Shown in pieces: positions 56,379 through 64,000 of a stretch of 64,000 bases of DNA (positions within the stretch are counted from its first letter, which is position 1; the number at the start of each line of letters is the position of its first letter). Below the pieces are notes generated by a model. That model saw only the letters and a list, made by a program, of their open reading frames with translations, had not been told where the DNA came from and did not search any database. The stretch covers positions 155,192,676-155,256,675 of the forward strand of contig NC_072792.1 of NCBI RefSeq assembly GCF_028583425.1. Direction: 5' to 3'. The stretch comes from Eublepharis macularius (lineage: Eukaryota; Chordata; Lepidosauria; Squamata; Eublepharidae). Both the position numbers and the translations under genes were made by a program.

Positions 56379-56419
56379 CCTGACGTTTCGCCAGCGGCTG
56401 TGGCTGGCATCTTCAGAGG
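56379..56419 (-). ncRNA. Hammerhead-ribozyme-like motif, 3' terminal repeat of minus copy
   Basis: In minus-strand sense: CCT, CTGAAGA, T, stem II GCCAGC/GCTGGC with loop CACAGCC, GAAA, ACGT-type stem III, GTC, AGG. All pairing positions are intact and identical to 60260-60300. Confidence 0.45.
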
Positions 56420-56487
56420 TGTAGCACCAAAAGACAGAGATCTCTCAGTGTCACAGTGTGGAAAAGATGTGGGTCATTTGTATCTAC

Positions 56488-59040
56488 TCAGGAGGGGTGG
56501 GGTTGAGCTGAGTCATCCTGTAAGAGTTTCCCAGGGTGTGGAATGCTAATGGCGGGAGGCTTCACTGTATCCTGAGGAGGTTCTTTTGCATATGGATTGG
56601 TACTTGATGTGCTAATCTTCTCTGCAGGGCTATTGTCAGGGATAGAATGTTTTGTTAGCCTGGTGTTTTTCAGAACTGGCAACCATGCTCGGTTCATTCT
56701 TAAGGTTTCTTCTTTCCTGTTGAAGTTTTGCTTATGCTTGTGAATTTCAATGGCTTCCCTGTGCAGTCTGACAAAGTAGTTGGAAGTGTTGTCCAGTATT
56801 TTGGTGTCCTGGAATAAGATACTGTGCCCTGTTTGAGTTAGGCTATGTTCAGCCACTGCTGATTTTTCAGGTTGTCCAAGTCTGCAGTGTCTTTCATGTT
56901 CTTTTATTCTTGTCTGGATGCTACGCTTTGTGGTCCCGATGTAAACTTGTCCACAGCTGCAGGGTATACGGTATACTCCTGCAGAGGTTAGGGGGTCTCT
57001 ACTGTCTTTTGCTGATCGTAGCATCTGTTGTATTTTTCGGGTGGGTCTGAATACTGCTTGAAGGTTATGTTTTTTCATAAGCTTTCCCATCTGATCAGTA
57101 ATTCCTTTGATATATGGCAAAAACACTTTTCCTGTGGGAGACTGTTTTTCTTTGGTTGTTTGATTCATCCTGGGTTTGATTGCTCTTCGGATTTCATTTC
57201 TGGAGTAGCCATTTGCCTGAAGTGCGTGGTTTAGATGATTAATTTCCTCATTGAGAAAGTGCGGCTCACATATCCGTCTTGCACGATCCACTAATGTTTT
57301 CATTATGCCTCTTTTTTGTCGGGGGTGGTGATTGGAGTTTTTGTGTAGGTACCGATCAGTGTGAGTTGGTTTCCTGTAGACCTTGTGACCTAACTGAAAG
57401 TTTGCTTTGCGGATGACCCAGGTATCCAGGAATGGGAGTTTTCCCTCGATTTCTTTCTCCATGGTGAATTGTATGTTCAGGTGGATGTTGTTGAGATGAT
57501 TCAAAAACCCCATCAATTCTTCCTCCCCATGGCTCCAAATGATAAATGTATCATCCACAAACCGGAACCATACACTAGGTTTGTGGGGTGCTGATTCTAG
57601 AGCTGTTTTTTCAAAATGTTCCATGTAGAAGTTTGCTATAACTGGGCTGAGGGGGCTCCCCATGGCCACCCCATCCATCTGTTCATAGAATTCGTTGTCC
57701 CATTGGAAGTAACTGGTTGTCAGGCAATGGTGGAATAAGGCTGTTACATCCTCTGGGAAAATCTGATTAATAAGTGCAATAGTGTCTTTTACTGGAACCT
57801 TGGTAAACAGGGATACAACATCAAAACTGACAAGTATGTCTTGTGGATTGAGTTTCAGAGAACTGATTTTGTTGATGAAATCTGCTGAATCTTTGATGTA
57901 AGCCGAGGTTTTCCCGATGTGGTCCTGCAGGAGATCTGCCAGATGTCTAGCTAATTCATATGTCGGTGAACCAATGGCACTCACAATGGGTCGGAGTGGG
58001 ACTGAATCCTTATGTATTTTGGGGAGTCCATATAGTCTAGGTGGCTGTGCTTCAGTCTTGCATAGTTTTCTGTGCGTGTCGGGATGTAGTGAGGAATTCT
58101 TGATCAGCGCATTTGTTAGCCTGGTGATTTTGCAAGTGGGATCTCGTTTTAGTTTTTTGTAGGTGGAGGGGTCCAGGAGTTCCTTAATCTTCTTTTTGTA
58201 TTCCTCTGTTTTCATGATCACTGTAGCATTGCCTTTATCAGCTGGTAGAATGATGATGTCTGGATCTGCATTGAGGGTCTTGATGGCATTTTTCTCTTTG
58301 CGTGTTATATTGCTGGTGGGAAGCTTTGCCTTTCGTAGAATCCTGGCTGTCTCTCCTCTTATTTCCTCAGCTTCCTCTTCAGGTAGATGACGAATGGCAG
58401 CTTCTACATTTGCAATGATGTCTTCCACAGGAATTCTGGTGGGGGTGACTGCAAAGTTTCCTCCCTTTGCCAAGATGGAGGTTTCTTCTGGTGAGAGTTG
58501 ACGGTCTGTCAGATTGATGACAATGCGTGCATTGTCGAGCATGGGGCTTGTCTGTCTTTTTTCCTGTAGTTTGTTAAACTTCTGCTTCTGTCTGGATGTG
58601 TGGTTGGTAAAAACTTGTTCCATCTTCCTGTAGGTGAGATTATCGACCTTGACCCAATCCTGACTTCTCATTTTATGGCTGGTGTTGATATGCAAGCAAA
58701 ATAGCTCCTTGTCTGTGGCAGCAAGTTCTCTGCGGGTAGTGTGGATTCTCTCACGTAAGAGGGCCTGTTCTAGACGGTCATAAATGCGGTTCGCCTGTGT
58801 GGTTTTGAAGATTCTTTTAGTTGTGAGAAAAGCTGGAATAGTTCTTGTGTCCCTGCAGCGTAGAAGAAAGGTTAAAGAACAGAGTAGATGTGCTTTCTTG
58901 TTCCGAAGTGTTTCCAATCTCCGGGTCTGTTGGAATGTTTCCTCCCCGTAGAGGTGTTCGATGTATTGTCGAAGGCTTTCACGGCCGGAGAACGATGGTT
59001 GTTGTGGGTTTTCCGGGCTGTATTGCCGTGGTCTTGGCAT
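56488..59040 (-). CDS. Penelope-like protein: reverse transcriptase plus GIY-YIG endonuclease, 850 aa
   Basis: The open frame is uninterrupted. I start at ATG 59040 ([14 protein letters not shown]), because this ATG lies in the family's terminal repeat; 17 further upstream codons come only from the inverted neighbour. Residues 1-26 lie in the terminal repeat. The RT has LRPIVSAIGSPTYELA (349-364), motif A SFDVVSLFTKV (405), motif B DGVAMGSPLSPVIANF (456), motif C FVDD (494-497) and motif E HKVYRKPTHTDRY (552). A linker (570-680) leads to the GIY-YIG nuclease: [15 protein letters not shown] (688-702) with RIKEHERH (711-718). RT would copy the RNA and the nuclease would nick target DNA. All visible catalytic motifs are present, so the copy looks young. 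The exact C-terminal function is unknown. Confidence 0.9.
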   Translation of the reverse strand: MPRPRQYSPENPQQPSFSGRESLRQYIEHLYGEETFQQTRRLETLRNKKAHLLCSLTFLLRCRDTRTIPAFLTTKRIFKTTQANRIYDRLEQALLRERIHTTRRELAATDKELFCLHINTSHKMRSQDWVKVDNLTYRKMEQVFTNHTSRQKQKFNKLQEKRQTSPMLDNARIVINLTDRQLSPEETSILAKGGNFAVTPTRIPVEDIIANVEAAIRHLPEEEAEEIRGETARILRKAKLPTSNITRKEKNAIKTLNADPDIIILPADKGNATVIMKTEEYKKKIKELLDPSTYKKLKRDPTCKITRLTNALIKNSSLHPDTHRKLCKTEAQPPRLYGLPKIHKDSVPLRPIVSAIGSPTYELARHLADLLQDHIGKTSAYIKDSADFINKISSLKLNPQDILVSFDVVSLFTKVPVKDTIALINQIFPEDVTALFHHCLTTSYFQWDNEFYEQMDGVAMGSPLSPVIANFYMEHFEKTALESAPHKPSVWFRFVDDTFIIWSHGEEELMGFLNHLNNIHLNIQFTMEKEIEGKLPFLDTWVIRKANFQLGHKVYRKPTHTDRYLHKNSNHHPRQKRGIMKTLVDRARRICEPHFLNEEINHLNHALQANGYSRNEIRRAIKPRMNQTTKEKQSPTGKVFLPYIKGITDQMGKLMKKHNLQAVFRPTRKIQQMLRSAKDSRDPLTSAGVYRIPCSCGQVYIGTTKRSIQTRIKEHERHCRLGQPEKSAVAEHSLTQTGHSILFQDTKILDNTSNYFVRLHREAIEIHKHKQNFNRKEETLRMNRAWLPVLKNTRLTKHSIPDNSPAEKISTSSTNPYAKEPPQDTVKPPAISIPHPGKLLQDDSAQPHPS

Positions 59041-59045
59041 GGAAC
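59041..59045 (+). other. Inversion junction with filler bases and microhomology
   Basis: The minus copy ends at 59040 and the plus copy is recognisable from AACTTCTAC at 59046; five bases GGAAC lie between. CATGGAAC occurs at 59038-59045 and again at 59054-59061 in the element, suggesting template slippage or microhomology at the join. Confidence 0.7.
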
Positions 59046-60191
59046 AACTTCTACATGGAACATTTTGAAAAAACAGCTCTAGAATCAGCACCCCACAAAC
59101 CTAGTGTATGGTTCCGGTTTGTGGATGATACATTTATCATTTGGAGCCATGGGGAGGAAGAATTGATGGGGTTTTTGAATCATCTCAACAACATCCACCT
59201 GAACATACAATTCACCATGGAGAAAGAAATCGAGGGAAAACTCCCATTCCTGGATACCTGGGTCATCCGCAAAGCAAACTTTCAGTTAGGTCACAAGGTC
59301 TACAGGAAACCAACTCACACTGATCGGTACCTACACAAAAACTCCAATCACCACCCCCGACAAAAAAGAGGCATAATGAAAACATTAGTGGATCGTGCAA
59401 GACGGATATGTGAGCCGCACTTTCTCAATGAGGAAATTAATCATCTAAACCACGCACTTCAGGCAAATGGCTACTCCAGAAATGAAATCCGAAGAGCAAT
59501 CAAACCCAGGATGAATCAAACAACCAAAGAAAAACAGTCTCCCACAGGAAAAGTGTTTTTGCCATATATCAAAGGAATTACTGATCAGATGGGAAAGCTT
59601 ATGAAAAAACATAACCTTCAAGCAGTATTCAGACCCACCCGAAAAATACAACAGATGCTACGATCAGCAAAAGACAGTAGAGACCCCCTAACCTCTGCAG
59701 GAGTATACCGTATACCCTGCAGCTGTGGACAAGTTTACATCGGGACCACAAAGCGTAGCATCCAGACAAGAATAAAAGAACATGAAAGACACTGCAGACT
59801 TGGACAACCTGAAAAATCAGCAGTGGCTGAACATAGCCTAACTCAAACAGGGCACAGTATCTTATTCCAGGACACCAAAATACTGGACAACACTTCCAAC
59901 TACTTTGTCAGACTGCACAGGGAAGCCATTGAAATTCACAAGCATAAGCAAAACTTCAACAGGAAAGAAGAAACCTTAAGAATGAACCGAGCATGGTTGC
60001 CAGTTCTGAAAAACACCAGGCTAACAAAACACTCTATCCCTGACAATAGCCCTGCAGAGAAGATTAGCACATCAAGTACCAATCCATATGCAAAAGAACC
60101 TCCTCAGGATACAGTGAAGCCTCCCGCCATTAGCATTCCACACCCTGGGAAACTCTTACAGGATGACTCAGCTCAACCCCACCCCTCCTGA
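59046..60191 (+). pseudogene. Penelope-like ORF, C-terminal 381 codons
   Basis: Open from NFYMEHFEKTALES through FVDD (RT motif C) and the GIY-YIG block to the TGA at 60189-60191. RT motifs A and B are missing, so it cannot act alone. The sequence is essentially that of the 850-residue protein. Confidence 0.9.
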
Positions 60192-60259
60192 GTAGATACA
60201 AATGACCCACATCTTTTCCACACTGTGACACTGAGAGATCTCTGTCTTTTGGTGCTACA

Positions 60260-60300
60260 CCTCTGAAGATGCCAGCCACAGCCGCTGGCGAAACGTCAGG
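60260..60300 (+). ncRNA. Hammerhead-ribozyme-like motif, terminal repeat of plus copy
   Basis: Same as at 56379 in inverted orientation: stem I CCT/AGG, core CTGAAGA, stem II of 6 bp, GAAA, palindromic ACGT, GTC. Predicted cut after GTC at 60297. Confidence 0.45.
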
Positions 60301-60355
60301 AACTACAATGCCAAGACCACGGCAATACAGCCCGGAAAACCCACAACAACCATCA

Positions 60356-60367
60356 ATATTCTGCATT
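60356..60367 (+). repeat. 12-bp target-site duplication, right
   Basis: ATATTCTGCATT, identical to 56282-56293. Confidence 0.9.
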
Positions 60368-61545
60368 ATTTCCATGTATTCCTTTCCAATATCTTTTTGC
60401 TTTTTTGCAAGTCCTCCACATAAAATAAAAGATACCATCTACATCTTGACATTTCCAACATTTTCCTTTGTAATTTTTATCTACTTTCTCAATATCTCTC
60501 TAAAAAACATTTTATGCCATTTTTTCTTAATGCCTGACTGGCTGTGATCTTAATTTCTTTTTCCCATTAACCGTTCCCATTGGTGCATAGGCATTTGCTG
60601 TCTAAAGTCCTACATCCATTTAATCATACATTTTTTCACTTGTTCTTCTGTTTCCAACTGAAGTAATAATTTATATAGCCATCATAATAAATGATCTTTT
60701 TGTTTTGTAATCAGCTGTTTGAATTTAGTCATCTCTTTTAGACCTCTACCTTTAATGTTGATAATCTTCTTTAATCGTGAGACTGATTTGTAATATGATA
60801 ACCATTGAATGTTAATTCCTTCATCTCTTATATCTTGCCAGGACTTGAGTTTCCCTTGGGCACTTACCATATTTCCATATGGTTAAAAAAAAAACACTTT
60901 CCCCCATCATATTCTTGTTGTAATAAGTTTCTGTCAGGGACATGAGCAGAGAGTTTGGGGAACTCAATAAGTTCCAACATTTAAACTATATTCTCAAGAG
61001 TCCACGTCTAATTATATGACTCCTTTCTTGTATTATGCTTGTTTGGGGTGATTTCTTTATCCATAAATAGTTATATAAACCATCTAGGTCTGCTGATTCC
61101 AGTTTGACTGTTCTTGGTCTTTGGGTTTTTAATCCAGTCCACAATCCAGACCAGACCTGCCGCTTGATAATATAGTTTTATGTTTGGAACTGCTAACACT
61201 CCTCTTTTTTTCTCATCTTGGAGTATTTTAAAACTTGTTCTTGGTTGCCATAGGGGAAAGGGGGCCTTATGAAGCTTTCCTCCTGCTGTGGCATTTTCCC
61301 AATCTGAAAAGGTACTGGGGCAGCTTCTGTTTGCTTTGCAGGTAAAATTTAAAAGTAGCTCATCAGTACATACAAATGTCCCCAATGGGGCAAATGACAG
61401 CTCCTCGGGGCTGCTTCAGGGAAGGAAAATGGGGTGGAATGAAAATCTTAAGGCCCCCCACCTGCCTTACATGTTGCCTTCCCACTTCCCATAGGTATTT
61501 TCTAGATAAATCCAAATCAGGCCTTCATATACCTATAATCTATAG

Positions 61546-61803
61546 CAGGGCTTTTTTTCGGGGAAAAGAGGTGGTGGAACTCAGTGGGTTGCCCTCAGAG
61601 AAAATGGTCACATGGCTGGTGGCCCCGCCCCCTGATCTCCAGACAGGGGAGTTGAGATGGCCCTTCACGCCACTAAGTGGCGCAGAGGGCAATCGAAACT
61701 CCCCTCTGTCTGGAGATCAGGGGGCGGGGCCACCAGCCATGTGACCATTTTCAAGAGGTTCCGGAACTCTGTTCCCCCGCGTTCCTGCTGAAAAAAAGCC
61801 CTG
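61546..61803. mobile_element. 258-bp hAT-type MITE, almost fully palindromic
   Basis: Ends CAGGGCTTTTTTTCGGGG and TGAAAAAAAGCCCTG, exact 8-bp duplication ATCTATAG (61538-61545, 61804-61811). Inner arms TCTCCAGACAGGGGAGTT and its near complement, with ATGGTCACATGGCTGGTGG inverted at the other side. No coding capacity. Confidence 0.9.
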
Positions 61804-62289
61804 ATCTATAGTCTGAGCACAGAAGTCCCAGAGCACATCTTGTCATCCCTGTGGGGGATATGAGGATTTTGTAACGTGATTAGGCCTCTGGATTCTAGAT
61901 CATTTCTTGAGACTCAGAACTTTCCAATTTACCCCTGAAGGACTGTGACCCATCTAATGTTAAATGTACTTCCATTGATAACGGCTGGTGAATGTGGACT
62001 TTCTCTTCCTTAACAATTGATCTATGCCTGTAGTAGGACTGATTGTATAGAAAGTCAGGAAGAGAAACTAACCACAACTTCAGAGCAACGAACACAGCAG
62101 ACCATCGTGCTGGTCTTGCTCATGGAAAAAGAATAGCTTTAGAAAGAAGGATTTTGAGCCGAAGAGGGGCGTATGCATGTCCAGTTGTGCTTATGTTTAG
62201 CCCCTTCCTTGTCCACCATTTCTCAGCTCAAATTTGCACACCCAGTGACTTTTCCTCTGTGAACTTAAAAATGCAAGTAAACATAAGAG

Positions 62290-64000
62290 TCGAATTGCAG
62301 AGTGGGGACCTTCCGGGTGGGAGGCGGCCGCTGTAGACACTGTCCTGAAGCGCTGAGGTTTTAAAGATTTTTTAATTATTTTAGTGACCTCTAAATTAAG
62401 CCTGAACTTTTAGCAATTTTTCACTTACCATATTTTAAGTCTAAGTTGAGGCATTTCCCAGGAACTGTCAGTTTTCTGCTTGCTGCATATTCCGACCCCA
62501 CCCACCCTCAGTACCGTCTGCAATAGCAAGCTAATTAAGAGTTAAGAGAACATTTTAACTTCATTTACTCCATGAAGTCTGTCAACTGCCTGGACCTGCA
62601 AACTAAATACCTTCCTAAGGGGACAAGGAAAGGGAAAGAAAAGTTTTATTTTGGTCTTTTGTAATGGTCGGCTTTAGAAGGGCTCGTGGCGTGGAGGATT
62701 TTTCCCCTCCACCAGCATGCAAGCAGACAAAAATTGATGATTACTTTCCCTCAGATTTACACCCCCACACTTTTTACTATCCCTACTTCACCTTTGGCTA
62801 ACCATCTGCCCGACTCTAATGAAGTAGACAAACGGGGAGAAGCACCTATCTTTTGCCAAGAAGATAAAAATGGCAACACAGACCATAAAGACACCAGTGC
62901 CAGAGTCACTGCTAATAACCCAGGGGACCTCGTACAGTTAATTGCTAAAACTGTTGCTATTATTTTTGAAAGAATCAATCTAATTGAAACTAAAATCGAT
63001 CAGCTTACCCAAATGATTACAAACTATTCTAGCGTGAGATCGGTCTCAGGCAGCTTCCAAATAGGAAATCATCCAATTCTAAATTCTTTGACATAGAGAC
63101 CACAGAGAGAAAAGGCAAGCACCTGGAGGCATCAAGCAGCTGTGGACCCATTTCAGCTAAAATTGCAGCCTCGTAAAATATGTATAACTGTTTGCAAACA
63201 TAAAAGTCAAACCCCATTGTGGAACTCAACATGGCAAGCTGCCCACCACTGGCAAAACAGTGCCTTCACTAGACTTAATTCAGGCAGTGCTTCTTTATAA
63301 TCTGAAACAAATAATGCTTACTTTTGGCAGCCCGAGAGGTCCCAGAATAATGATGCAACAGAACAGATTTTTGCATACCAAGGGGGTCTTTCCAGCCTGA
63401 GTTTTTGACAATCTAATTGTAAAGTTTCTTTTTTCTAACTTACAAAAACCTGGTTCTGTAAAGGAGGTAAAGGACGTAAAGATTGCTGACGATCTTCCCA
63501 ATGACCACCTGATGGATGTTGTTCACCAGGCCCAGAATTGAGGTCCAACTCTCCTATTCCCCATAATTCATCATTATCGCATTTTTCTCCTGAAAATTCA
63601 ATTGAAGAGAATTTACTGAATTCATTCTCAGCCCTTATATCAATAGAGCAATTGTTGATTACCATCAGACTGGAACATCTGAGACTAAAACTCTTGAGCA
63701 CAACAAGTGACCTGTCTCAACAGGTTCCAGTGTCAGCTGTTCCTCTACTTATCCGCACACCGGAGTGCTCTCCATCCAAGGCGTCTTCTCAGTCCACTAC
63801 CTCCTTCAAAGTTGGCAGACTCAAGAATTTCAAAAGACATCCCTATCCGTCCCCAACAAGAGAACCTTGGAAATAAAACACCTAGTTGCCCAAGATTCCA
63901 ACATGAGCAATTGCAAAATCCTGGAAGTAGTTTCCTCACATAAAAACTGTTGCATCTTGTTAGATACTGAGGGTGACCTAAATAAGATCCTGACTGTGGA
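62290..64000 (+). mobile_element. L1-clade LINE 5' region and broken ORF1, running off the window
   Basis: A GC-rich start (GACCTTCCGGGTGGGAGG) resembles the 5' UTR of reptile L1 elements. From ATG 62665 a frame reads MVGFRRARGVEDFSPPPACK and QTKIDDYFPSD and then shifts; another frame (62830-63096) gives DLVQLIAKTVAIIFERINLI and ETKIDQLTQMI, a coiled-coil-like stretch as expected in ORF1. Later parts are broken by stops. The right end lies outside the window. The class is inferred from layout and is less certain than for other elements. Confidence 0.4.

Larger units (their letters stand above)
56294..59040 (-). mobile_element. Penelope-like retroelement, near-complete copy
   Basis: On the minus strand it begins at the start codon ATGCCAAGACC within the terminal repeat, continues through an open ORF and ends with a second copy of that repeat region finishing CTTCGACAATAC. 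The same CTTCGACAATAC marks the end of the first repeat within the ORF (codons 22-26), confirming a terminal direct-repeat structure. The part of the 5' repeat upstream of the ATG, with the hammerhead-like motif, is absent from this copy. Confidence 0.9.
56294..60355. mobile_element. Head-to-head pair of Penelope-like elements inserted as one unit
   Basis: A 2,747-bp element in minus orientation (56294-59040) is joined at its 5' end to a 5'-truncated copy in plus orientation (about 59046-60355). The 12-bp duplication ATATTCTGCATT lies only at the outer edges, so both copies arrived in a single integration. The two are almost identical over the shared 1.3 kb, giving a 4-kb palindrome with a central unique part. 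Inverted, partly truncated tandem copies are a known habit of Penelope-like retroelements. Confidence 0.92.
59046..60355 (+). mobile_element. 5'-truncated Penelope-like copy, plus orientation
   Basis: Begins in the RT motif B/C interval and runs through the stop, the 3' UTR and the terminal repeat up to CAACAACCATC, where the target duplication begins. It lacks the last part of the repeat (CGTTCTCCGG to GACAATAC) that the minus copy has at 56294, so the two 3' ends differ. Confidence 0.88.
55990..61400 (-). pseudogene. L1-clade LINE ORF2 C-terminal part, split by the Penelope pair
   Basis: On the minus strand the segment 61385-61071 reads VLAVPNIKLYYQAAGLVWIV, a block typical of the L1 ORF2 region after the RT. 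A further part (about 60480-60369) reads MVSFILCGGLAKKQ to KEYMEIMQN. Across the insertion it continues at 56293-55993 with ILKLRFPVQDKTMLLQILPN to AAMEKLTAYLRNRSITKFEE. Removing 56294-60355 and one target copy keeps the frame (MEIMQN-ILKLRF). Other frameshifts and stops between 60480 and 61071 show it was decayed in places. Confidence 0.7.

Noticed and set aside
58845..59045. N-terminal 66 codons of the 448-codon plus-strand frame
   Set aside because: They are antisense to the minus-strand element and joined to the truncated copy by chance; only the part from 59046 is real coding remnant.
59075..59091. Extended start for the Penelope ORF at 59091
   Set aside because: The 17 extra codons are antisense to the inverted neighbour copy and do not belong to the element; the ATG at 59040 lies in the family's terminal repeat.

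Overview
The window is vertebrate nuclear DNA: spliced genes with GT-AG introns, CpG-rich promoters and dense interspersed repeats. The repeat mix (tRNA-headed SINEs of the Sauria type, L2-clade and L1-clade LINEs, Penelope-like elements, Tc1 and many hAT non-autonomous elements) points to a squamate reptile, probably a lizard. The species cannot be read from the sequence.

Two conserved genes lie head to head at the left. RPL21 (ribosomal protein eL21) runs leftward from a TOP-type start near 3869. Its non-coding exon 1 and first two coding exons are present, an intron carries a box C/D snoRNA that I read as SNORD102, and the remaining exons lie beyond base 1. USP12 runs rightward from a CpG-rich promoter near 8.1-8.6 kb. 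All nine coding exons (8451-35411) were found and their phases join perfectly into 370 codons, the length of human USP12, with Cys48, His317 and Asp333 and both zinc-binding CxxC pairs in place. The order RPL21/USP12 in divergent orientation matches human chromosome 13. A 3' UTR probably ends near 38.83 kb.

After about 38.8 kb I see no host gene. This part is layered transposons: a 2,983-bp foldback hAT element inside a probable solo LTR flanked by a 138-bp duplication (39.5-43.4 kb); L2-clade LINE copies (44.3-49.3 kb), one split by a 356-bp foldback element with perfect 93-bp arms; a second hAT of a family also found in USP12 intron 1 (51.7-52.4 kb); a DIRS-like zinc-knuckle relic (54.4 kb); and an L1 relic (about 55.99-61.4 kb) split by a double Penelope-like insertion. 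The L1 5' region of another copy starts near 62.3 kb and runs off the window.

The most unusual item is the Penelope-like locus at 56294-60355. It consists of an element with an uninterrupted 850-codon RT plus GIY-YIG endonuclease ORF joined head to head to a 5'-truncated inverted copy. The pair is flanked by one 12-bp target duplication, and removing it restores the interrupted L1 reading frame, so it inserted as one unit. Its terminal repeats carry a hammerhead-ribozyme-like motif whose predicted cut site lies 10 nt upstream of the ORF start codon, next to the inversion junction. The same motif recurs in at least four other copies in the window and, in more decayed form, in a second repeat family.
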